NCBI RefSeq assembly: GCF_001517975.1
Contig: NZ_KQ950181.1
Location: forward strand, 643,580 to 693,430
DNA length: 49,851 nucleotides
Source: Thermobifida cellulosilytica TB100
Lineage (GTDB): Bacteria; Actinomycetota; Actinomycetes; Streptosporangiales; Streptosporangiaceae
Direction of reading: 5' to 3'
Made by a program: the position numbers and the translations under genes. Under the pieces are notes generated by a model. That model had not been told where the DNA came from and did no database searches. It saw nothing but the letters and a program-made list of their open reading frames with translations. Positions 43,607 to 49,851 of this stretch are shown piece by piece (the first letter of the stretch is position 1; each line of letters opens with the position of its first letter).

Positions 43607-44278
43607 TCAGCCGAGCGGGATGTCGGTGTCGGCGAGGGCGTCCAGGACCGGGCTGTACATGCGGGTCTTGATGGTGCCGACGGTGGGTCCTGCCTTGGCG
43701 GCGGCCGCGGCGGCGAGTTCCACGGCGGTGGCGCGTACGGCGTCCTCGGCGACCGCGTGGTCGACGATGCCCGCGGCCAGGGCGTCGTGGCCGCCGTAGC
43801 GGCGGGCGGTGACCATGGCCTCGTGCGCGGTCTGGGGGGCCAGGCGGGCCTGGATGAGCGCGGACATGCCGGGGGTGAAGGGGATCTTGATGTCGGCCTC
43901 GGGCAGGCACCAGAAGCCGCGGTCGGCGCGCATCACGCGGAAGTCGTGGGCCAGGGAGAGCATGGCTCCGGCGGCGAAGGTGTGGCCCTGCAGGGCGGCG
44001 ACGGTGACCAGGGGCAGGCTCAGCACGCGCGCGAAGAGGCGGTGGACGCGGGCGACGTAGGCGTGGCGCTGCTCGGGGTGGGAGGCCAGCCACTCCAGGT
44101 CCAGCCCGTTGGAGAAGAACTTGCCGGTGGCGGCGGTCACCAGGGCGCGCGGCCCCTCGGCCCTGTCCACCTCGTCGAGTGCGGCCTCGACCTGGGTGAG
44201 CCAGTCGGGGTGGAAGCGGTTCTCGTCGTCTCCCAGGTCGAGGACGAAGACGTCGCCGTCGCGGTCGAGTGTGGGCAT
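43607..44278 (-). CDS. Enoyl-CoA hydratase/isomerase family protein
   Basis: A 223-residue crotonase-fold enzyme. 'ALVTAATGKFFSNGLDLEWL' holds the CoA-binding and oxyanion-forming region, and 'LVTVAALQGHTFAAGAMLSL' the second oxyanion Gly. 'FWCLPEADIKIPFTPGM' contains a Glu at the position expected for catalysis. The short length, 'SNGLDLEW' and the C-terminus resemble delta3,delta2-enoyl-CoA isomerases of fatty acid oxidation. ATG at 44276-44278. A TetR-type operator candidate lies about 45 bases upstream. Confidence 0.9.
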   Translation of the reverse strand: MPTLDRDGDVFVLDLGDDENRFHPDWLTQVEAALDEVDRAEGPRALVTAATGKFFSNGLDLEWLASHPEQRHAYVARVHRLFARVLSLPLVTVAALQGHTFAAGAMLSLAHDFRVMRADRGFWCLPEADIKIPFTPGMSALIQARLAPQTAHEAMVTARRYGGHDALAAGIVDHAVAEDAVRATAVELAAAAAAKAGPTVGTIKTRMYSPVLDALADTDIPLG

Positions 44279-44322
44279 GGCTGCTCCTCGGCGCCGGGGG
44301 CGGTGCGGGACCGAACCCCCTT

Positions 44323-44340
44323 AACTACTGGTCGGTAATA
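44323..44340. promoter_or_regulatory. TetR-type operator candidate upstream of the enoyl-CoA hydratase gene
   Basis: AACTACTGGTCGGTAATA contains the imperfect dyad TACTGGTCGGTA (44326-44337). This resembles ACCG/CGGT-type operators bound by TetR-family fatty acid regulators in actinobacteria. It lies in a locally AT-rich spot, 45-62 bases from the minus-strand start. The regulator is not in the window. Confidence 0.4.
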
Positions 44341-44422
44341 AAGGTTGGCGGAATACTACTCCCGCCACCCCGCACCGCACACCCGCAACCGCCGCCCGGA
44401 CCCGCCCCAGGACACGACGACA

Positions 44423-44448
44423 CCCCGCACGGGCCGCCCCGTGCGGGG
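44423..44448. terminator. Hairpin terminator of the urt operon
   Basis: CCCCGCACGGG (44423-44433) pairs perfectly with CCCGTGCGGGG (44438-44448) around a 4-base loop, 40 bases beyond the urtE stop on the minus strand. Confidence 0.75.
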
Positions 44449-44487
44449 GAGCAGGGACAGGACGACGCGCCCCGGGCGGGCGCCGCC

Positions 44488-45183
44488 TCACACCGCCAGC
44501 AGCCGGGCCGCCTCCTCCCGCGACAGGTCCGCGGCCTGCCCCGAGTGCACCACCCGGCCCGCGTCCAACACCGTCACCGTGTCGGCCAGCCCCAGCGCCA
44601 CGTCCAGGTACTGCTCCACCAGCAGCACCGCCACCCCGCGCGCCGCCACCTGCCCGATCACCTCGACGATCTCGGCCACGATGGACGGCTGGATGCCCTC
44701 GGTGGGCTCGTCCAGCACCAGCAGCCGGGGACCGGCCACCAGCGCCCGCGCGATCGCCAACTGCTGGGCCTGCCCGCCCGACAGCAGACCGGCCCTGCGG
44801 TTGAGCAGCGGCCGCAGCCGGGGGAACAGCTCCAACTGCTCCTCGATCGCCTCACCGCTGCGCGGCAGGCCGTCGGCCGCCACCTTCAGGTTCTCCAGGA
44901 CCGTCAGCGGCGCGAACGTCTCGTGCCCCTGCGGGGCGTACCCCATGCCCGACCGCACCCGCACGTGCGTGGGCGCACGCGTGACGTCGACCCCGTCGAA
45001 GACCACCGACCCGCCCACCGCGGGAATCAGCCCCATGACGGTGTTGAGCAGCGTGGTCTTGCCGACCCCGTTGCGCCCCATCACGCACGCCACCTGGCCG
45101 GCGCGCACCGCCACGTCCACGTCGAACAGCACCCGGGCCCGCCCGTACCCCGAGCACAGCCCCCTGACCTCCAGCACGGTCAC
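44488..45183 (-). CDS. urtE: Urea ABC transporter ATP-binding subunit UrtE
   Basis: A 231-residue LivF-type ATPase. Walker A 'VMGRNGVGKTTLLNTVMG', the UrtE-specific 'GMGYAPQGHETFAPLTVLEN', signature 'LSGGQAQQLAIAR', Walker B 'RLLVLDEPTEGIQPSI' (the EGIQPS stretch is diagnostic of UrtE over LivF) and the switch His/Gln region 'VAVLLVEQYLDVAL'. Works with UrtD to drive urea uptake. The GTG at 45181-45183 overlaps the urtD stop by three bases. Last gene of the operon. Confidence 0.93.
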   Translation of the reverse strand: MTVLEVRGLCSGYGRARVLFDVDVAVRAGQVACVMGRNGVGKTTLLNTVMGLIPAVGGSVVFDGVDVTRAPTHVRVRSGMGYAPQGHETFAPLTVLENLKVAADGLPRSGEAIEEQLELFPRLRPLLNRRAGLLSGGQAQQLAIARALVAGPRLLVLDEPTEGIQPSIVAEIVEVIGQVAARGVAVLLVEQYLDVALGLADTVTVLDAGRVVHSGQAADLSREEAARLLAV

Positions 45184-45965
45184 TCCCCCTCGGCACCCAC
45201 GGCCAGCGGGGCGGCCACGTCCACGTTCCGCCCCAGGTAGACCTCCTGCACCCGCTCGTCGGCCTGCACCTGGGCCACCGTGCCCTCGGTCAGCACCCGG
45301 CCCTCGTGCAGCACGGTGACGTCGCGGGCGTAGCGCCGCAGGAAGTCCATGTCGTGCTCGACCACGACCACGGTGTGGTCGGCCGCGATCTCCACGAGCA
45401 GCTCCCCGGTGCGCTCCCGCTCGCCGGCGCTCATGCCCGCCACCGGCTCGTCCAACAACAGCAGCCGCGGCGACTGCGCCAGCAGCATGCCGATCTCCAG
45501 CCACTGCCGCTGGCCGTGGGAGAGCACCCCCGCCGGGCGGTCGGCCAGCGCCAGCAGCCCCACCCGCTCCAGCACCGCGGCCACCGTGTCGCTGAGCCCG
45601 CGGCGGCGGCGCAGCAGCCGCAGCGGCCCCATCCGGTAGCAGGCGGCCAGGTCCACGTTGTCGGCCACGGTCAACTGCTCGAACACCGTCGCGGTCTGGA
45701 AGGTGCGGCCGATGCCCGCGCGCACGATCGCGTGCTCCCGCAGGCCGGTGATGTCCCTGCCGCCGAACAGCACCCGGCCCCCGCTGGGCCGCACCCGCCC
45801 GGTGACCACGTCGATCAGCGTGGTCTTGCCCGCCCCGTTGGGGCCGATGAGGAACCGCAACTCGTTCTCGGCAACAGACAGGTCCACCCCGTCCACCGCG
45901 GTGAAGGACCCGAACACGACCCTGATCCCGCTCAGCCGCAGCAGCGGCTCGGCTACCGGCGTCAT
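45180..45965 (-). CDS. urtD: Urea ABC transporter ATP-binding subunit UrtD
   Basis: A 261-residue LivG-type ATPase. Walker A 'FLIGPNGAGKTTLIDVVTGR', then 'GIGRTFQTATVFEQLTVADN', the signature replaced by 'LSHGQRQWLEIGMLLAQ' (the LSHGQ-QWLEIGM form is typical of UrtD), and Walker B 'RLLLLDEPVAGMSAGER'. The His switch is in 'VVVVEHDMDFLRR'. Its ATG overlaps the urtC stop by four bases. Pairs with UrtE at the inner face of the UrtB/UrtC channel. Confidence 0.95.
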   Translation of the reverse strand: MTPVAEPLLRLSGIRVVFGSFTAVDGVDLSVAENELRFLIGPNGAGKTTLIDVVTGRVRPSGGRVLFGGRDITGLREHAIVRAGIGRTFQTATVFEQLTVADNVDLAACYRMGPLRLLRRRRGLSDTVAAVLERVGLLALADRPAGVLSHGQRQWLEIGMLLAQSPRLLLLDEPVAGMSAGERERTGELLVEIAADHTVVVVEHDMDFLRRYARDVTVLHEGRVLTEGTVAQVQADERVQEVYLGRNVDVAAPLAVGAEGE

Positions 45966-47086
45966 TGGCTGCTCCCCTGAGGTTGTCTCCGACTACGCCA
46001 CCATCCGGCCGCCGACTCGGCGATCCCCGCCAGGCCGCGCGGCGCGAACACGATCACCAGCACGAACAGCGCACCCTGCAGATAGGTCCAGCCGCCCGCG
46101 AAGCTCTCGGAGAAAGCGGTCTCGGCGGCGTTCATCAGCACCGCGCCCAACGCCGCCCCCGCCAGACTGAACCGGCCCCCGATCGCCACCGCCAGCACCA
46201 TCATCAGCGACGGGACGATGCCCAGCGACGAGGGCGCGATGATGCCCATCACCACCACGAACAGCGCGCCGCCCACGCCCGCGGCCATCGCCGAGAGGGT
46301 GTAGGCCAGCGTCTTGACCCAGGTGGGGTCGTAGCCCAGGAACCGCACCCGGTCCTCGCCGTCGCGCACCGCCACCAGCAGCGCCCCGTAGCGGCTGCGC
46401 ACCACCTGCCGGAACGCCAGGTAGACCAGGGCCGCGACCAGCACCACCGCCACATACACCCACCGCTTGGTGTCGGCGCTGTAGAGGCTGGCGCCGAAGA
46501 GCGTGGGGAAGCGGGTCAGCCCGTTGGTGCCGCCGGTCAGGTGCTGCTGGTTGATCAGCAGGATCACGAACGCCGCCGCCAGCGCCTGGTTGAGGATCGC
46601 GAAGTAGGCGCCGCGCACCCGCTGCCGGAACACCGCCCAGCCCAGCAGCGCGGCGACCAGCCCGGGCAGCAGCACCGCCGTGGCGATCGCCACCGCCGGG
46701 TGCGCGAAGGGCCGCCACAGCAGCGGCAGCTCGCTGATCCCGCTCCACGACATGAAGTCGGGCACCCCGCCGGACAGCGGGTCGGAGGAGACCCGCTCCA
46801 GCGTCAGGTACATGCCCATCGCATAACCGCCCAGGCCGAAGAACACGCCCTGGCCCAGCACCAGCATGCCGCCGCGGCCCCACGCCACCGCGATGCCCAG
46901 CCCGACGATCGCAAAGCACAGGTACTGGGCGACCAGGTTGAGCCGGAACGGCTCCAGCACGGCCGGCAGCACCCCCAGCGCCACGGCCAGCACACCGACG
47001 AAGACGGCGGGCCCCGCCAGGCGGCCGGCCCGGGACCGCGCGGGTGCCGCGGCGGGGGACAGGGAGGAAGCAGAGGTGGAGGTCAT
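45962..47086 (-). CDS. urtC: Urea ABC transporter permease UrtC
   Basis: A 374-residue LivM-type permease with about ten helices. Diagnostic segments: 'LCFAIVGLGIAVAWGRGGML', 'LGQGVFFGLGGYAMGMYL', 'MSWSGISELPLLWRPF', 'GAYFAILNQALAAAFVILLI', 'NQQHLTGGTNGLTRF' and the ATPase-contact region 'GEDRVRFLGYDPTWVKTLAY'. The N-terminal 30 residues are Ser/Ala-rich and cytoplasmic. ATG at 47084-47086 overlaps the urtB stop by four bases (ATGA). Confidence 0.94.
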   Translation of the reverse strand: MTSTSASSLSPAAAPARSRAGRLAGPAVFVGVLAVALGVLPAVLEPFRLNLVAQYLCFAIVGLGIAVAWGRGGMLVLGQGVFFGLGGYAMGMYLTLERVSSDPLSGGVPDFMSWSGISELPLLWRPFAHPAVAIATAVLLPGLVAALLGWAVFRQRVRGAYFAILNQALAAAFVILLINQQHLTGGTNGLTRFPTLFGASLYSADTKRWVYVAVVLVAALVYLAFRQVVRSRYGALLVAVRDGEDRVRFLGYDPTWVKTLAYTLSAMAAGVGGALFVVVMGIIAPSSLGIVPSLMMVLAVAIGGRFSLAGAALGAVLMNAAETAFSESFAGGWTYLQGALFVLVIVFAPRGLAGIAESAAGWWRSRRQPQGSSQ

Positions 47087-47988
47087 GTCAGCGCCCTCGT
47101 CCGTACGGTGAACATTCCCTGCGGGCGGAGCTGGAGGAACACGATGATCGCGGCGAAGACGACGACCTTGGCCAGGCTCGCGCCGCTCCACGGCTCCACC
47201 ATCGCGTTGAGCAGCCCCAGCGCGAAGGCCGCCAGCACGGTGCCGCGCAGTTGCCCCAGGCCGCCCACGACCACGACCAGGAACGCGTCCACGATGTAGT
47301 TGGTGCCGGTGGTGGGACCGGTGGGCCCGATCAGGGTCAGCGCGACCCCCGCCACCCCGGCCAGCCCCGAGCCGAGGAAGAAGGTGGCCGCGTCCACCCG
47401 GCGCACCGCGATGCCCGACACCGCCGCCAGGTCGCGGTTGTGGATGACCGCGCGCATGCGCCGCCCCGACCGGGAGCGGCTCAGGTAGTAGGCGGTGGCC
47501 GCCACGCAGGCCGCCGCCAGGGCCAGGATGAACAGCCGCGCATAGGGCAGGTGCATCCCCGCCACGGTCAGGCCGCCCGCCAGCCACGGGGGAGCGGGCA
47601 CGCTCACGTTGGGCGCGCCGAAGACGTCGCGCGCCAGTTGCTGCAGTACCAGTCCGATGCCGAACGTCAGCAGCAGGGTGTCCAGGGGGCGGCCGTAGAA
47701 GTGCCGGATCAGCCCGGCCTCCAGGGCCAGCCCCAGCAGGCCGGTGACGGCGAAGGCCGCCGGAAGCGCGACGAGGAGCGCATAGGAGGAGGGCAGCCCC
47801 ACCCACGCCTGTGCGACGAACGCGGTGTAGGCGCCCACCATGATGAGCTCTCCGTGCGCCATGTTGATGACGCCCATCTGCCCGAACGTGAAGTTCAGGC
47901 CCAGTGCCGCCAGCAGCAGCACCGCCCCGATCGACAGGCCGACCGGGAGCTGGGCCAGCAGTTGGTTGATCGTGTCCACCGTGCGCAC
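47083..47988 (-). CDS. urtB: Urea ABC transporter permease UrtB
   Basis: A 301-residue LivH-type permease with eight or more helices. Matches: 'GLSIGAVLLLAALGLNFTFG', 'MGVINMAHGELIMVGAYTAF', 'DTLLLTFGIGLVLQQLARDV', 'GAPNVSVPAPPWLAGG', 'RMRAVIHNRDLAAVSGIAVR' and 'GGLGQLRGTVLAAFALGLLN'. The GTG at 47986-47988 is chosen because GGGGAAAG lies just upstream. It follows urtA after a 72-bp gap holding a hairpin. Confidence 0.93.
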   Translation of the reverse strand: MRTVDTINQLLAQLPVGLSIGAVLLLAALGLNFTFGQMGVINMAHGELIMVGAYTAFVAQAWVGLPSSYALLVALPAAFAVTGLLGLALEAGLIRHFYGRPLDTLLLTFGIGLVLQQLARDVFGAPNVSVPAPPWLAGGLTVAGMHLPYARLFILALAAACVAATAYYLSRSRSGRRMRAVIHNRDLAAVSGIAVRRVDAATFFLGSGLAGVAGVALTLIGPTGPTTGTNYIVDAFLVVVVGGLGQLRGTVLAAFALGLLNAMVEPWSGASLAKVVVFAAIIVFLQLRPQGMFTVRTRALT

Positions 47989-47999
47989 CGTTTCTTTCC

Positions 48000-48031
48000 C
48001 CGGGTGCCGCCGCCGCGGCGGCGGCACCCGG
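48000..48031 (-). terminator. Intercistronic hairpin between urtA and urtB
   Basis: A perfect 32-bp inverted repeat with arms CCGGGTGCCGCCGCCG (48000-48015) and its complement (48016-48031). It lies between the urtA stop (48061) and the urtB start (47988). Such stems after binding-protein genes usually cause partial termination or mRNA stabilisation so that more binding protein than permease is made. Confidence 0.75.
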
Positions 48032-48060
48032 AAGAGAGGGGGGTCAGCGGGTCGCGGGTC

Positions 48061-49269
48061 CTACAGGTCGGCGGCCCAGTCGTAGCCCTCCAGGTAGGGG
48101 TCGGGCTTGATGGGCTCGCCCGAGTTCCACACCTCGGTGATCAGGCCGTCCTCGCCGATCTGGCCGATCCGGGCGATCTTGTAGACGTGCTGGGTGGCGC
48201 CGTCGATGGTGATGGTGCCCTCCGGCGCGTCCAGGGTGATGCCGTCGAGGGCCTCGCGCACCGCGTCGACCTCGAAGCTGCCGGCCTTCTCCACCGCGGC
48301 CTTCCACAGGTAGACCGCGTTGTAGGCCGACTGCATCGGGTCGGAGGTGACCCGGTCCTCGCCGTAGGCCTCCTGGAAGGCCGCGACGAACTCGGCGTTG
48401 GCGGGGGTGTCGGTGGTCTGGTAGTAGTTCCAGGCCACCAGGTGGCCGGCGATGTTGTCGGTCCCGATGCCGCCGACCTCCTCCTCGGCGACGCTGACGC
48501 TGAGCACCGGGACGTCCTCGGGGCCCACCCCGGCCGAGCGCAGCTGCTGGAAGAAGCTGACGTTGGAGTCGCCGTTGAGGGTGTTGAAGACGGCGTCGGC
48601 GTCGGAGGAGGCGATGGCGTTGGCGATGGTGGAGTACTCGGTGTGGCCCAGGGGCGTGTACTCCTCGGCCACGATCTCCATGTCGTGGGCCTTGGCGTAG
48701 GCGGTGATGATCTGGTTGGCGGTGCGGGGGAACACGTAGTCGCTGCCGACCAGGTAGAGCTTGGTGTAGCCCTGTTCGCGCAGGTAGTCCAGGGCGGGGA
48801 TGATCTGCTGGTTGGTGGTGGCGCCGGTGTAGACGATGTTGGGGGAGCTCTCCAGGCCCTCGTACTGCACCGGGTACCACAGCAGGCCGTTGTTGCCCTC
48901 GAAGACCGGCAGCATCGCCTGGCGCGACGCCGAGGTCCAGCCGCCGAAGACGGTGGCCACGCCGTCGGACTGCAGCAGCTTCTCCGCCTTCTCGGCGAAG
49001 ACCGCGGGCTCGGAGGCGCCGTCCTCCTCGATCGGTTCGATCTGGCGGCCCAGCACACCGCCGTCGGCGTTGATCTCGTCGATGGCGAGCTTGACGGCGT
49101 CCCGGACGGTGACCTCGCTGATGGCCATCGTGCCGGACAGCGAGTGCAGCATGCCGACCTTGACCGTGTCCTCGCTGTCGTCGGCGGTGCCGCCGGAGCA
49201 GCCGGACAGCATCAGGGCCGCGGCGGCCAGCAGCGACACGGCGACGCCACCTCGACGCACAGTGATCAC
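48061..49269 (-). CDS. urtA: Urea ABC transporter substrate-binding lipoprotein UrtA
   Basis: A 402-residue periplasmic-type binding protein tethered by lipid. The signal peptide ends in the lipobox 'LMLSGC' (Cys about 24). UrtA-specific stretches include '[17 protein letters not shown]', '[20 protein letters not shown]', '[20 protein letters not shown]', '[17 protein letters not shown]', '[16 protein letters not shown]' and '[14 protein letters not shown]'. The GTG at 49267-49269 has GGAGAAGG upstream. First gene of the operon. A GlnR-like box array lies 95-153 bases upstream. Confidence 0.95.
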   Translation of the reverse strand: MITVRRGGVAVSLLAAAALMLSGCSGGTADDSEDTVKVGMLHSLSGTMAISEVTVRDAVKLAIDEINADGGVLGRQIEPIEEDGASEPAVFAEKAEKLLQSDGVATVFGGWTSASRQAMLPVFEGNNGLLWYPVQYEGLESSPNIVYTGATTNQQIIPALDYLREQGYTKLYLVGSDYVFPRTANQIITAYAKAHDMEIVAEEYTPLGHTEYSTIANAIASSDADAVFNTLNGDSNVSFFQQLRSAGVGPEDVPVLSVSVAEEEVGGIGTDNIAGHLVAWNYYQTTDTPANAEFVAAFQEAYGEDRVTSDPMQSAYNAVYLWKAAVEKAGSFEVDAVREALDGITLDAPEGTITIDGATQHVYKIARIGQIGEDGLITEVWNSGEPIKPDPYLEGYDWAADL

Positions 49270-49363
49270 GTTTCCTTCTCCTCGGGCTCGGGGGATGCGG
49301 GATACCGGAGTGGATACAGCCAGAGAGTCTGACCACTCCCCGTTGCCGCGGAGAAAAACAACT

Positions 49364-49422
49364 GTTAAGCGGGTGTTTCTGGGCGTTCGCGGCGAGTTAC
49401 GGCACTTCGCATACCCCGTAAC
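49364..49422 (-). promoter_or_regulatory. GlnR-like box array upstream of urtA
   Basis: Read on the minus strand, 5-base boxes recur with 6-base spacers: GTTAC (49418-49422), a weak box TGCGA (49407-49411), GTAAC (49396-49400), CGAAC (49385-49389). A second set follows after 5 bases: GAAAC (49375-49379), 6 bases, TTAAC (49364-49368). The gTnAc-n6-GaAAc-n6 arrangement is the GlnR consensus in actinobacteria, where GlnR activates nitrogen-scavenging genes including urea uptake. Confidence 0.65.
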
Positions 49423-49528
49423 GCCACCGACCGCGCCGGAGCGCCGACCCTGGGTGACCGGTTCTGGGCGCGGCCGACCGCGGCGGGGGAGGCCGACCGC
49501 CCGCCCCCGCAGGCCCCGCGGCGCACCC

Positions 49529-49851
49529 TCAGCAGGCCGCCGTCAACCCCAGCGCGCCCAGCAGCCTGTGCAGCACCCCCACGTCGTGGGCGACCGACGG
49601 CGCGTACTCGCACACCCCCACGCCCACCACGTCGTGGTGGGCCGCGATCGCCGCCAGCGCCGCCGCCACCGTCGCCGCCCGGGGCCCCACCGGGACCGGG
49701 CAGGACACCGCGGCGAACTCCTGCGGGTCGCACACGTCCACGTCCAGGTGGACGTAGGCCGGGGTGCCCGGCAGCCGCCCCGCCACCACCGACCGCGCGT
49801 CCGCGAGCAGCCGCGTGCCGTCGACCACGCCGATGCGCGCGGCGCGCACGA
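49529..49851 (-). CDS. C-terminal part of a ureohydrolase (arginase/agmatinase/formimidoylglutamase family), partial
   Basis: An open frame running in from the right edge and ending at 49529. '[20 protein letters not shown]' contains the D-x-D-x-x-D metal-binding motif of ureohydrolases, and '[20 protein letters not shown]' the conserved Glu region near the C-terminus. Only about 107 residues are in the window, so arginase, agmatinase and related enzymes cannot be separated. Such enzymes release urea (or formamide). It lies upstream of, and on the same strand as, the urea transporter operon. Confidence 0.82.
   Translation of the reverse strand, partial: VRAARIGVVDGTRLLADARSVVAGRLPGTPAYVHLDVDVCDPQEFAAVSCPVPVGPRAATVAAALAAIAAHHDVVGVGVCEYAPSVAHDVGVLHRLLGALGLTAAC

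Noticed and set aside
42756-43799. 347-residue plus-strand open frame upstream of the enoyl-CoA hydratase
   Set aside because: Runs antisense into a real gene, lacks motifs, and overlaps the terminator palindrome.

Overview
The window is very G+C-rich (clearly above two thirds by eye) with short intergenic gaps, GTG and TTG starts, and actinobacterial families: a mycothiol-era TIGR03085 protein, DUF3558-like and DUF6624 proteins, TetR regulators with a Cys tail, and a LysG/LysE pair. A three-gene ATP-grasp RiPP locus with a PIMT-like methyltransferase matches the layout of the fuscimiditide locus of Thermobifida fusca. I therefore infer a Nocardiopsaceae-like actinomycete (Thermobifida/Nocardiopsis relatives). 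This is inference; no rRNA or tRNA is present to confirm it.

Layout. 1-3.4 kb: end of a membrane protein, a DUF6624 protein, and (minus strand) the RiPP operon tgmA-tgmB-tgmC, whose genes are coupled by 1- and 4-base overlaps. 3.9-9 kb: DUF1330 protein, a broken VOC gene, an amidase, two convergent genes encoding homologous extracellular domains, and a quinone-oxidoreductase-like enzyme. 9-13 kb: a gene-poor stretch with an AT-rich island, an autoregulated TetR gene, and a CmtR-like metal sensor divergent from an ICMT-type membrane methyltransferase. 12.7-18.3 kb: NUDIX-family protein, membrane Ser/Thr kinase, OmpA-domain lipoprotein, DUF3558-like protein, TIGR03085 protein. 18.4-24.6 kb: regulators (two AraC, one TetR) with small enzymes and a UvrA-like ABC protein. 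25-29.3 kb: half a VOC gene, lysG/lysE, and a Baeyer-Villiger monooxygenase followed by an alpha/beta hydrolase.

29.4-34 kb is a decaying stretch. It holds an orphan LacI-type palindrome in an AT-rich island, a frameshifted P450 lacking a normal ExxR motif, and a frameshifted membrane protein with three internal repeats. 33.8-41.8 kb carries a PaiB-like FMN protein, a lone tyrosine recombinase, a PAS-GAF-PP2C phosphatase, ChrA, pterin dehydratase, an acyl-CoA synthetase-like protein and a GNAT-type protein. 41.9-43.6 kb is again gene-poor, with a strong terminator, a 20-bp tandem repeat and a decayed pentapeptide-repeat gene. The window ends with an enoyl-CoA hydratase/isomerase and the urea ABC transporter operon urtABCDE (minus strand). 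A GlnR-like box array lies upstream of urtA, and the end of a ureohydrolase (arginase/agmatinase family) gene lies beyond it.

Working together: urtABCDE, GlnR-like boxes and a ureohydrolase form a nitrogen-scavenging unit. lysG/lysE form a basic amino acid efflux switch. The monooxygenase and hydrolase form a ketone-to-ester-to-acid pair. The most unusual system is the RiPP operon: an ATP-grasp ligase predicted to make side-chain ester or amide links in TgmA, plus a PIMT-like enzyme predicted to install an aspartimide. At least five genes in the window are frame-disrupted.
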